From assembly GCA_016177775.1 (NCBI GenBank), contig JACOUQ010000026.1:1-51593 (forward strand): a DNA stretch of 51,593 nt. Direction: 5' to 3'. The position numbers and the translations under genes are program-made. This document shows, one piece after another, positions 8,955 to 16,755 of this stretch. The notes under the pieces were generated by a model. The model saw only the letters and a program-made list of their open reading frames with translations, was not told where the DNA came from and did not search any database. Origin of the DNA: Geobacter sp. Its GTDB lineage: Bacteria; Desulfobacterota; Desulfuromonadia; Geobacterales; Geobacteraceae. Position 1 is the stretch's first letter. Each line of letters opens with the position of its first letter.

Positions 8955-9445
8955 TTCATTTCGTCAGAAGCCAAAAAGGTCTTACCCTTATCGAACTCAT
9001 CGTGACCGTGACGATCCTGGCGGTGCTGGCATCGCTGGCGCTGCCGCTTTCCCAGATGACCACGAGGAGGATGAAGGAGATCGAGCTGCGGCGTAATCTG
9101 AGGACCATCCGGACGGCAATCGACGAATTCAAGAAGACCTATGACAAGGGTGTAGAAGAAAGAAGGATCATCCCTTCTACCAATGTATCCGGATATCCCG
9201 AAATTCTGGAGAAGTTGGTCGAAGGGCATGACTTCGGCGGTGCCATTCCCTACAAGAAAAAGTTTCTCCGCCGCATTCCTCCTGACCCGTTCCATCCTCC
9301 CCAATCAGGAGAAAAGCCGGAATGGGGGCTCAGGTCTTACACCGACGATGCCGAAAGCAGCACCTGGGGGGGCGAGGACGTGTACGATGTTTATTCCTTG
9401 AGCGAGGAGACCGCCATTGACGGCAGCAAATACAAGGAGTGGTGA
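8951..9445 (+). CDS. Type II secretion pseudopilin (first of two)
   Basis: A 164-residue prepilin-like protein. The leader ends QKG (residue 10) and processing by a prepilin peptidase would give LTLIEL, with the required Glu at +5, followed by a hydrophobic helix to about residue 33. The C-terminal region contains PPDPFHP and WGGEDVYDVYS, resembling the GspG Ca-site loop. It is coupled to the secretin by an ATGA overlap. No prepilin peptidase gene is in the window. Confidence 0.9.
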   Translation: MIHFVRSQKGLTLIELIVTVTILAVLASLALPLSQMTTRRMKEIELRRNLRTIRTAIDEFKKTYDKGVEERRIIPSTNVSGYPEILEKLVEGHDFGGAIPYKKKFLRRIPPDPFHPPQSGEKPEWGLRSYTDDAESSTWGGEDVYDVYSLSEETAIDGSKYKEW

Positions 9446-9449
9446 TCCC

Positions 9450-9857
9450 GTGTTGAAACGGACTCTGAACGGGCGCAAGGGGTTTACCCTTATTGAACTG
9501 ATGATAGTAATTTCCATCATCGGCATTCTTGCGGCCATTGCGGTCCCTAATTACAAAGTGGGCCTCTTGAAGGCACGGGAGGCGGTCCTGCGGGAAAATC
9601 TCTATAACATCCGCAATACCATCGACCAGTTCTACACCGACCAGGGGAAGTTCCCCGATACGCTCCAGGATATGGTTGACCGCAAGTACCTCCGCGATCT
9701 CCCAACTGATCCGTTCACCGGGAAAAAAGACACCTGGGTAACGGTGGCTCCGCCACCACCTCAGTCAGGGGAGCCGGACATAAAAGGCTCGCTGTATGAT
9801 GTGCACAGCGGCTCCGACCTGGTGGGAACCAACGGAGTGCCGTATAATGAGTGGTAA
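9450..9857 (+). CDS. gspG: GspG-type major pseudopilin (OxpG-like)
   Basis: A 135-residue prepilin-like protein. The leader ends RKG (residue 11), followed by FTLIELMIVISIIGILAAIA with Glu at +5. The C-terminal half has DPFTGKKDTWV and LYDVHSGSD, typical of GspG. I chose GTG 9450 because AAGGAG lies about 10 bp upstream and the leader is then of normal length; an ATG at 9417 would overlap the previous gene. In Geobacter sulfurreducens a pseudopilin called OxpG belongs to an atypical type II system needed for insoluble electron acceptors; equivalence here is inference. Confidence 0.9.
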   Translation: MLKRTLNGRKGFTLIELMIVISIIGILAAIAVPNYKVGLLKAREAVLRENLYNIRNTIDQFYTDQGKFPDTLQDMVDRKYLRDLPTDPFTGKKDTWVTVAPPPPQSGEPDIKGSLYDVHSGSDLVGTNGVPYNEW

Positions 9858-9943
9858 TGAGGCAGAAGACAACTGGCAATAGGGAATGGTTATAGATTTT
9901 CATTGCCTTTTGCCCGTTGCCTGATATTTACAGGAATTGTTAG

Positions 9944-10612
9944 ATGATACGCTTGAACAATGTCTATATGTCGTATGGGGGGAATGTGGCGGCCCTTCAC
10001 GACGTCAGCCTGCATATCGCCAAGGGCGATTTCGTTTATGTGACCGGCGCTTCAGGGGCCGGGAAGACCACGCTTATGAGGCTCTTCTATCTGGCCCATG
10101 CACCGAGCCGGGGGCAGATTCTGATCGACGGGCAGAACATCACCCGCTTCAAACCGGCGCAGATACCTTATCTCCGGCGTGATTTCGGGGTGGTGTTTCA
10201 GGATTTCAAGCTTCTTCCGAACCGGACGGTGCTGGAGAATGTGGGGATAACCCTTGAGGTGCTCGGCTGGAACAAGAAGGATATCGCCAGGCGAGTCAAT
10301 CATGTCCTGAAGCAGATGGGGCTTGAGCACAAGGTGAATTCTACGCCCCAGCGTCTTTCCGGCGGCGAGCAGCAGCGGATCGCCCTGGCGCGGGCATTGG
10401 TGAACGAGCCGAAGATTCTGCTGGCGGACGAGCCGACCGGAAACCTGGATGAGGCTACGGCCAACCAGGTGATGTCTGTCCTCAAGGAGGCGAATATCCG
10501 GGGGACAACCGTTGTGGTGGCCACCCATGACCGCCACCTGCTGGATAAGCACCCTCGTCGCGTGATCATGGTGGACAAGGGGCGGATTTCGGAGGGTGGC
10601 GATGAAGCGTAA
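9944..10612 (+). CDS. ftsE: Cell-division ABC ATPase FtsE
   Basis: A 222-residue ABC ATPase partnering FtsX at the septum. Walker A is GASGAGKT (35-42), the signature LSGGEQQR is at 138-145, and Walker B is ILLADEPTGNLD. Length and sequence are typical. In bacteria FtsEX does not transport but uses ATP to control periplasmic cell-wall hydrolase activation. The 86-bp gap after the pseudopilin has no clear terminator, so some read-through is possible. The stop overlaps the ftsX start region. Confidence 0.96.
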   Translation: MIRLNNVYMSYGGNVAALHDVSLHIAKGDFVYVTGASGAGKTTLMRLFYLAHAPSRGQILIDGQNITRFKPAQIPYLRRDFGVVFQDFKLLPNRTVLENVGITLEVLGWNKKDIARRVNHVLKQMGLEHKVNSTPQRLSGGEQQRIALARALVNEPKILLADEPTGNLDEATANQVMSVLKEANIRGTTVVVATHDRHLLDKHPRRVIMVDKGRISEGGDEA

Positions 10613-11558
10613 CAAGGCGACAAATCGCGCTCTCAAGCGACCGAAGCTTTCCGGCGATGCGGGTGGCGGGAGATTTGGCTATTTCGTTACCAGGGCAGTG
10701 ATGAACATCAGGCAGAACATGCTGGTGAATACCCTGACCGTTGGCACTATCACGCTGGGTCTTTTGATTCTTTCCCTCTTTCTCCTTGTTTATGTGAATG
10801 TCGAGGGGCTGGCCGAAAATTGGAGCGAGAAGGTCCAGGTAACGGTATATTTCGAGAGCGAACCTGACCCCGTGACCCTCAGGAATCTGACGTCGCAGGT
10901 AGAGGCGCTTTCGGGCACAGCGAATGCGAAGTTTGTTTCCAAGGTAGAGGCACTCAACCGTTTCAGGGAGCGGTTAAAGGGTCAGGAGGCCCTTCTGGAT
11001 GGATTGGCCCCGGACATCCTGCCGGCTTCGCTTGAGATCAGGCTCAAAAAGGGACATCGGGAAAGCGCGGCGGTGGATGCCTACGTATCCCGCCTGAAAA
11101 AAATCCCGGGAGTCGCCGAGGTCCAGTATGGCGAGGAGTGGGTAAGGCGTTTCAGTACCTTCATGTCGTTCATGCGGGTGACGGGCTTGGTGCTGGGAGC
11201 GTTCCTCGTCCTGGCGGTGGTGCTGATTGTCTCAAACACCATTAAGCTCACCATTTACGCCCGGCAGGATGAGCTGGAAATCATGGCCCTGGTCGGCGGT
11301 ACGAAATGGTTCATAAAGATACCGTTTCTCATCGAGGGAATCATCCAGGGGTCTGCAGGCGCCCTGCTGGCGGAATTGGTGTTGTTTGGCGTCTACTTTG
11401 CATTTCTCCATAATGCCGGCAATTTTCTCAGCTTTAATCCGGCCGATGCGGGGCTTTCTTTCCTTCCGTTGGAATGGCTGGCTGGGCTTCTTGCCGGGGG
11501 GATGCTCCTGGGGCTCCTCGGCAGCCTCACTTCTCTGAAGCGTTTTGTCCGGATATGA
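10602..11558 (+). CDS. ftsX: Cell-division membrane protein FtsX
   Basis: A 318-residue membrane protein: a cytoplasmic N-terminus, TM1 near residues 38-63, a periplasmic loop (about 65-190) that in other bacteria binds EnvC-type activators, then three TM helices. I prefer ATG 10602, 5 bp after GGAGGG; an upstream GTG at 10596 overlaps that site. It overlaps ftsE by 11 bp, and its TGA overlaps the next ATG (ATGATG). Confidence 0.95.
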   Translation: MKRNKATNRALKRPKLSGDAGGGRFGYFVTRAVMNIRQNMLVNTLTVGTITLGLLILSLFLLVYVNVEGLAENWSEKVQVTVYFESEPDPVTLRNLTSQVEALSGTANAKFVSKVEALNRFRERLKGQEALLDGLAPDILPASLEIRLKKGHRESAAVDAYVSRLKKIPGVAEVQYGEEWVRRFSTFMSFMRVTGLVLGAFLVLAVVLIVSNTIKLTIYARQDELEIMALVGGTKWFIKIPFLIEGIIQGSAGALLAELVLFGVYFAFLHNAGNFLSFNPADAGLSFLPLEWLAGLLAGGMLLGLLGSLTSLKRFVRI

Positions 11559-12742
11559 TGAAGATGCGTTGCGTCACGTATTTGCTCGTGTTCAGTGCGG
11601 TTGTCGTTCCGGCATTCTCCTGGGCGGATGTGAAGGATGAATTGCAGGGGATCAACCGCGAGATCCGGGAGAAAAAGCTGCTGCTGAAGAAGACGAACAA
11701 GGAGGAGAAGAAGGTCAGCGGCGAGCTTGTCCGCATTGGCGAGAGCCTTAAGGAGAAGGAGGCGAGCCTTCAGACCCTGCAACGGAACCTTAAGGTCGTT
11801 GAATCCAGATTGGACGTGACCCAGCGCGAAATCGGCGCTTTGCAGGCCGAGACCGAGAAGAAGCAGCAGGAGCTGCGCAAGCGGTTGGTGGCTGCTTACA
11901 AAGGGGGAGAGGCAGGAGCGCTGAGAAGCTTCTTTTCCTCTGAGTCTTTTCCGCAGATGACCGAAAACCTCCGATACATGCGGGCGGTTGCCCAGAACGA
12001 CCGCAAGCTGCTGACGGAGTATAACGAACGCATAACCCGCATGCGCGAGCTGAAGTCTACGTTGGAACGCGATGCCAGGGCAAAGGAGCGCCTGAAAGCC
12101 GACGTGGAGGAGAAGAAGCACTCCATCGAGGCCGAGAAAACCGAGAAAGCCCAGTACCTGGGCAAGGTCAGGCAGGACAAGAAGAGCTATCTGGCCACCA
12201 TCCGGGAATTGCAGGCCAACGCCCGACGGTTGCAGGCAATGGTTGAAAAACTTGAAGCAGCTCAGAGAAAGAGCTATACTGTTGAGAATAAGAAGCGGGT
12301 CAAGGTAAGCGGGGATATCGGCCCGCCGGTTCCGGACAAGGGTTTCGGGTCGTTGAAGGGGCGCCTCTCTCTTCCTGCAAGGGGTGAAGTTGCCGAGCAG
12401 TTCGGAAGGCACAAGCATCCCGAGTTCAATTCCTATACGGTTAACAACGGCATCACCATTTCGGCCCAATCCGGTGCCGATATCCACGCCGTTTATGATG
12501 GCAAGGTCATATTTGCTGATTATTTCAAGGGATACGGCAATATGATGATTGTTGATCATGGGGGCGGTTTTTTCAGCCTGTACGCCCATGCTTCCAGGCT
12601 CCTTAAGAAAACCGGTGCCGAGGTAAAACGCAACGAGCTTGTGGCCAGCGTCGGAGATGTGGATTCCACGAAGGGTCCGCACCTGTATTTTGAAATACGT
12701 TACCAAGGAAAGCCGGTCGACCCAATGCCGTGGTTCAGGTAG
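11555..12742 (+). CDS. EnvC-like murein hydrolase activator with degenerate LytM domain
   Basis: A 395-residue exported protein: signal peptide about 1-24 (ending SWAD), long coiled coil about 28-250, and a C-terminal LytM/M23 domain. The metal ligands look lost: the usual H-x3-D stretch reads YTVNNGITIS, and the HLHFE motif reads HLYFE. This is the hallmark of EnvC-type activators, which switch on amidases rather than cut peptidoglycan. Its place immediately after ftsEX, with an ATGA overlap, fits EnvC regulated by FtsEX. No amidase gene is in the window. Confidence 0.9.
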   Translation: MMKMRCVTYLLVFSAVVVPAFSWADVKDELQGINREIREKKLLLKKTNKEEKKVSGELVRIGESLKEKEASLQTLQRNLKVVESRLDVTQREIGALQAETEKKQQELRKRLVAAYKGGEAGALRSFFSSESFPQMTENLRYMRAVAQNDRKLLTEYNERITRMRELKSTLERDARAKERLKADVEEKKHSIEAEKTEKAQYLGKVRQDKKSYLATIRELQANARRLQAMVEKLEAAQRKSYTVENKKRVKVSGDIGPPVPDKGFGSLKGRLSLPARGEVAEQFGRHKHPEFNSYTVNNGITISAQSGADIHAVYDGKVIFADYFKGYGNMMIVDHGGGFFSLYAHASRLLKKTGAEVKRNELVASVGDVDSTKGPHLYFEIRYQGKPVDPMPWFR

Positions 12743-12791
12743 GTTCCGCGGAGCGGCCAGGCCTAAATATCAGCATAATTACGGGAGAGGC

Positions 12792-14126
12792 ATGATGTTC
12801 AAGAGGATGCCGCGCAAGAAAGTCACCATAATCATTACCCTTCTGACCATGCTCGCGGTTTTCGCCGGAGTAGGCGTGCAGCGCCGATGCGCAGCGGAAG
12901 GGGGGAATGATTACGAGTCGATCGAGCTTTTCACCGATGTTCTGTCCATCGTGAAGAAGAGCTACGTGGAAGAGGTCGACACAAAGAAGCTGGTCTACGG
13001 CGCCATCAACGGCATGCTGGCTTCCCTCGATCCCCATAGTTCCTTCATGCCACCCGATACCTACAAGGAAATGAAGATAGACACCAAGGGGGAATTCGGC
13101 GGCCTCGGCATCGAGATTACCATCAAGGACGGGCTTCTGACCGTGATCGCGCCGATTGAGGACACCCCGGCGTATCGGGCCGGGATCAAGGCGGGTGATC
13201 AGATCATCAAGATCGACGACAAATTCACCAAGGACATGAGCATCATGGATGCGGTGAAGAGGATGCGCGGCCCGAAGGGGACAAAGGTTATCCTGACCAT
13301 CTTCCGCGAGGGGTTCGAGAAGCCGAAGGAATTCCCTATGGTGCGTGACATTATCCAGGTGAAGAGTGTCAAGTTCAAGACTCTGGATGATGGATACGGT
13401 TATGTGCGTATCGCCCAGTTCCAGGAAAAGACCGACGATGACCTCTCCAGGGCGCTCAAGGCGCTCAAGGAGGAGAATGCCGGTACCCTGCGCGGTCTGA
13501 TTCTCGACCTGCGGAACGATCCGGGCGGATTGCTCGACCAGGCGGTCAAGGTGGCCAGCCACTTCGTGGAGAAGGGGAAGCTTGTTGTCTATACCGAGGG
13601 GCGCGAGGCGGAGTCAAAGATGAAATTCCTTGCCAAGGCCGACTCAAAGGAGCCGAACTATCCCATAGTCGTGCTGATCAACAGCGGCAGTGCCAGCGCT
13701 TCCGAAATCGTGGCCGGTGCGCTGCAGGACCACAACCGGGCCATAATTATGGGGACCCAGAGTTTCGGCAAGGGTTCGGTCCAGACCATCATCCCCCTTT
13801 CCGACGACTCCGGTCTTCGCCTCACCACTGCCCGATACTACACGCCTAACGGCCGTTCCATTCAGGCCAAGGGGATTGTGCCGGACATAGCGGTAGAGCG
13901 GGTGGAAATGTCGGCGACCGAAAAGAAGGAAGGGATGCACATCCGGGAAAAGGACCTGGAGAACCACTTCGAGACAGAGGAGAAGGGTGAAAAGGTCCCG
14001 GAGAAGGTGAAGAAGGAAGCTGCTTACAAAACTGATGAGGCTGTCAGGAGCGATTACCAGATTCTGCGGGCATTGGACCTGCTGAAGGGGTGGGAGATTT
14101 TGAAGACCATCAACAAGGCTTCCTAG
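12792..14126 (+). CDS. ctpA: Carboxyl-terminal processing protease CtpA (S41)
   Basis: A 444-residue periplasmic serine protease. An N-terminal signal/anchor (about 10-34) precedes a PDZ domain (GGLGIEITIKDG...AGIKAGDQIIKIDD) and the S41 domain, with catalytic Ser in NSGSASASE and Lys in SFGKGSVQ. The tail is Lys/Glu-rich. Two adjacent ATGs (12792 and 12795) follow GGGAGAGG; the second has slightly better spacing. Ctp proteases trim envelope hydrolases in other bacteria, which suits the FtsEX-EnvC neighbourhood. Confidence 0.95.
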   Translation: MMFKRMPRKKVTIIITLLTMLAVFAGVGVQRRCAAEGGNDYESIELFTDVLSIVKKSYVEEVDTKKLVYGAINGMLASLDPHSSFMPPDTYKEMKIDTKGEFGGLGIEITIKDGLLTVIAPIEDTPAYRAGIKAGDQIIKIDDKFTKDMSIMDAVKRMRGPKGTKVILTIFREGFEKPKEFPMVRDIIQVKSVKFKTLDDGYGYVRIAQFQEKTDDDLSRALKALKEENAGTLRGLILDLRNDPGGLLDQAVKVASHFVEKGKLVVYTEGREAESKMKFLAKADSKEPNYPIVVLINSGSASASEIVAGALQDHNRAIIMGTQSFGKGSVQTIIPLSDDSGLRLTTARYYTPNGRSIQAKGIVPDIAVERVEMSATEKKEGMHIREKDLENHFETEEKGEKVPEKVKKEAAYKTDEAVRSDYQILRALDLLKGWEILKTINKAS

Positions 14127-14156
14127 CTGATTGGTGGAGAAACCCTGTAATATCTG

Positions 14157-14183
14157 AAAGGGAGAGGCGACTCTCCCTTTTTT
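14157..14183 (+). terminator. Rho-independent terminator after ctpA
   Basis: A perfect 10-bp stem, AAAGGGAGAG (14157-14166) and CTCTCCCTTT (14171-14180), with a GCGA loop and a T-run to 14183. It ends the ftsE-ctpA unit. The next gene starts 29 bp later, so that gene may need its own promoter or rely on read-through. Confidence 0.88.
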
Positions 14184-14211
14184 CTATTCGCGTTTTCAAT
14201 AGGGGTGGAGC

Positions 14212-15159
14212 GTGGCAAAGAGGAAGAAACAGTCGGGCACAAACCGCAGAAAGAGGGGGAGGGAGGGAAAACGCCCACTGCTCGGATTTCTGGCAGTTCT
14301 CGGGCTTATCATCCTTGTATTGTTTGGTTTGGAAACCCTTAAAAAGCACGAGTTCAGCCGGCAACCCGTAGAAGGACCTTCTGTCGTGCGTCGTCCCATG
14401 CCACAGCGACCCGATCAGGAACCGTCGTTACCAAATTACAGCACCGTCAAGCCACCGGTCCGGGTCTCTAGGCCTGCACGACCACCTGTTGCTGCCGGGG
14501 GGGAAGTTGCCGTCCTCATCGATGACATGGGAACTACCATTCAGGAGGCGAAGCAGCTGATGGCAATCGGGGTCCCCCTGACTATCTCCGTCATCCCCGA
14601 CCGTCCGCAGGCACGTCAAGTCGCCGAGACATTCTATGGCGGGGGTCATGAGGTAATGATACATATCCCCATGGAGCCGGTTGATTATCCTAAACGGCGG
14701 CTGGAGAGCAATGGGCTTCTGGTGGCGCAGAGTGACGCGGAAATCGCAAGCCGCCTGAAGAGTTACCTGCAACAGGTTCCCAATGCGGTTGGCGCCAATA
14801 ATCACATGGGATCGCGGTTCACTGAAAACGGGGGAAAGATGCGGGTGGTGCTGGGATTTCTGAAGAGCTGGGACCTATTCTTCGTGGATAGCGTAACTTC
14901 ATCCCGTTCTGTCGGAGCTTCGGTAGCCAGGGAAATGGGGGTCAAAACTGCCTCGCGCAATGTGTTTCTTGATAACGTGCAGGATGTGAGGGCGATCAAG
15001 GATCAGTTGCGACAGCTGGCAATGGCTGCTTCCCGGAAGGGGAGCGCCATAGGCATCTGCCATCCTCACAAGGCTACATTACAGGCCCTTGCCGAAGAAT
15101 TGCCCCGGTTGAAAAGGGAGGGAGTGAAGTTCGTTTATGTTTCGCAGCTTGTTAAATGA
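14212..15159 (+). CDS. Divergent polysaccharide deacetylase family protein (YibQ/DUF610)
   Basis: A 315-residue protein with a basic cytoplasmic N-terminus, one membrane helix (about 22-41), a Pro/Arg-rich linker and a periplasmic deacetylase-like barrel from about residue 98. Family signatures are VAVLIDDMGT (IDDMG at 103-107), EVMIHIPMEP, NNHMGSRFT and GICHPHK. The substrate of this family is unsettled; it commonly sits beside envC and ctpA genes. The GTG start at 14212 follows GGGGTGGAG. The gene follows the ctpA terminator closely. Confidence 0.88.
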   Translation: MAKRKKQSGTNRRKRGREGKRPLLGFLAVLGLIILVLFGLETLKKHEFSRQPVEGPSVVRRPMPQRPDQEPSLPNYSTVKPPVRVSRPARPPVAAGGEVAVLIDDMGTTIQEAKQLMAIGVPLTISVIPDRPQARQVAETFYGGGHEVMIHIPMEPVDYPKRRLESNGLLVAQSDAEIASRLKSYLQQVPNAVGANNHMGSRFTENGGKMRVVLGFLKSWDLFFVDSVTSSRSVGASVAREMGVKTASRNVFLDNVQDVRAIKDQLRQLAMAASRKGSAIGICHPHKATLQALAEELPRLKREGVKFVYVSQLVK

Positions 15160-15162
15160 AGG

Positions 15163-15220
15163 CTGGGACTGGGGACTGGTAAAACCATGTTTTTCACCAG
15201 TCCCCAATCCCTAATCCCTA
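15163..15220. repeat. GGGACTGG-type intergenic hairpin
   Basis: Left arm GGGACTGGGGACTGGTAAAA pairs imperfectly with TTTTCACCAGTCCCCA, and more TCCCTA/GTCCCC units follow. It lies between two convergent genes and probably terminates both. The last codons and TAG stop of the reverse-strand ParA-like gene are written in this repeat. A related element occupies 46868-46973. Confidence 0.7.
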
Positions 15221-16603
15221 GTCCCCAGTAGTCCCCATCAGTTGCTCCGCAATTTGCCCTTTCAGCTTCGCCAGGCGCCTGTAGTTGTCCTCGGCCATGA
15301 TCGATTCAGGTGCTTCGTGACTTACCGGATGGAAGATGACGAAGCCGTCGCGCAACTTCCCCTCCTCGTTCCCCAGGGTTTTCACCAGCACGTTTCCGAA
15401 GCTGCCGGCTGTCCCTATGTCCAGCGGGTATTCCTTTCTCGAAAGCGGTTTCCCTTCCATATCGAAGCGGTGGAAATCGACCGTTCCCGCGCCATTGTCC
15501 AGCATCGGCCGGAAGACGAAAACCGTCTTCCCTGCGGCATCGGTAAGCACTGCTCTACCGGGGTCGTCCTCGGGGACTTCCCTTGTGACATTGAAGATCG
15601 TGGCGAGAATGAAGTCTATAAAGCACTTCTGCTCCACGAAGCCGCCGAAGCTGCCGTCAGATGCCTCGCAGTAATGGGAGGCCCGTGCGCTGTCATTGGC
15701 GAGTACCGGCTTGCCGCACAGCGTGCAGTGGGGCCGTAAGCCGGAGAGCCGTCCGAAATATGCCTCTTTTTTTCGCCCTTCCTCTGCTGCCAGCCACTGT
15801 CGGAACAAGGAAGCACGAGGCTCTGCGGTGGCCCGGTATGCCTGCAACAGCTCTCCAGACAATTGGGTGAACTGCTGGTGGACGTCGGTCCAGCGGGCGT
15901 GTGTCAGTATCGGGTAAATTTTCCCCTCCGGATTGGTATTCAGGCTCTCCACCTTCGGGCTTTTGGAGATGAAGAGATCCATGCAGCGGAACCCGCGGTT
16001 GATGGCGAAGGCGCGCAGCAGCGACTTCTGGTCCTTGAAGGGGCCGTCGTATTTGATCCGCTCGTCGATTAGGCATGGGATGAGCGAGAGGTTCCTGCGG
16101 TCCATGCCGCGCTTGTCGAACTCCTGGAAGATATGGCGGCAATTTTCGAGGCTCGGCATGTCCTTTACCGGGATCAGGACCCGGTCGGCAGCGAACAGGG
16201 CATTGCGGGTCAGGATGTCCAGCTCCGGCCTGGTGTCGATGATGAGGATGCCGGAAATGCCGGAAATTGCCAGCAATCGGGCCAGAACCATCGGCCCCTT
16301 GATCGACCCCTTGATTTCCGCCAGCTCCAGGGACGAGGGGATGTAATTGACTCCGTATTGACCGGTGTGGAGGAGCTGCGAGCCCGGCATTTCCAGGAGG
16401 AGGTCCAGCACGCTCCCCCGTGGGGCCTGCCCGCCTAACTCGAACATACTGTCCACTGTGAAATGGTTGTCGAAGGAGAGGATCGAGACCGGCAGGTCTT
16501 CGTGCATGGCCTTCAGGTAGATCGCCAGGTTGGTGGCGAGGGTGGTCTTGCCGACTCCACCTTTTTCCGAGGATATGGTGATGACATAGGGATAATTGTT
16601 CAT
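15218..16603 (-). CDS. ParA/MinD-like P-loop ATPase with C-terminal Cys-rich domain
   Basis: A 461-residue protein from ATG 16603 (an in-frame ATG at 16633 would add ten residues; neither has a clear ribosome binding site). The deviant Walker A KGGVGKTT is at 14-21, followed by IIDTRPELD and VLIPVKDMPS. The ATPase part is about 1-255. The remaining ~200 residues include CTLCGKPV, HYC and QKCF, a possible metal site, and no domain I recognise. There is no parB nearby, so a role in plasmid or chromosome partition is doubtful; it is an orphan positioning-type ATPase. Confidence 0.75.
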   Translation of the reverse strand: MNNYPYVITISSEKGGVGKTTLATNLAIYLKAMHEDLPVSILSFDNHFTVDSMFELGGQAPRGSVLDLLLEMPGSQLLHTGQYGVNYIPSSLELAEIKGSIKGPMVLARLLAISGISGILIIDTRPELDILTRNALFAADRVLIPVKDMPSLENCRHIFQEFDKRGMDRRNLSLIPCLIDERIKYDGPFKDQKSLLRAFAINRGFRCMDLFISKSPKVESLNTNPEGKIYPILTHARWTDVHQQFTQLSGELLQAYRATAEPRASLFRQWLAAEEGRKKEAYFGRLSGLRPHCTLCGKPVLANDSARASHYCEASDGSFGGFVEQKCFIDFILATIFNVTREVPEDDPGRAVLTDAAGKTVFVFRPMLDNGAGTVDFHRFDMEGKPLSRKEYPLDIGTAGSFGNVLVKTLGNEEGKLRDGFVIFHPVSHEAPESIMAEDNYRRLAKLKGQIAEQLMGTTGD

Positions 16604-16645
16604 GCCGGGGATGCTAGCACGAACCTGAAACATGGGTCAACCGGT

Positions 16646-16674
16646 TTGACAGGAGAGGGGCGGTATGTTAGAAA
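16646..16674 (+). promoter_or_regulatory. Candidate sigma70 promoter for xseA
   Basis: TTGACA (16646-16651), 17-bp spacer, TAGAAA (16669-16674). The -35 is perfect and the -10 matches four of six. Transcription would begin near 16681, making a 5' leader that includes the structured element at 16692-16744. Confidence 0.55.
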
Positions 16675-16691
16675 CGGACGAGGCACGGAAT

Positions 16692-16744
16692 GTAGAGAAG
16701 GGTCGGTGACCCGTCTCATGAGACGCCGCCGGGGCCTTCTCTAC
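16692..16744. repeat. GTAG-ended palindromic element in the xseA leader
   Basis: Outer arms GTAGAGAAGG (16692-16701) and CCTTCTCTAC (16735-16744) are perfect inverted repeats. Inside are GGGTC/GACCC (16700-16704 with 16708-16712, sharing the arm edge) and a perfect 12-bp palindrome GTCTCATGAGAC (16713-16724). As RNA it could form a branched structure directly abutting the AAAGGGG ribosome binding site of xseA. The ends match the GTAG...CTAC form of the RAYT-linked repeats at 26883-27575. Confidence 0.7.
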
Positions 16745-16755
16745 AAAGGGGAAAC

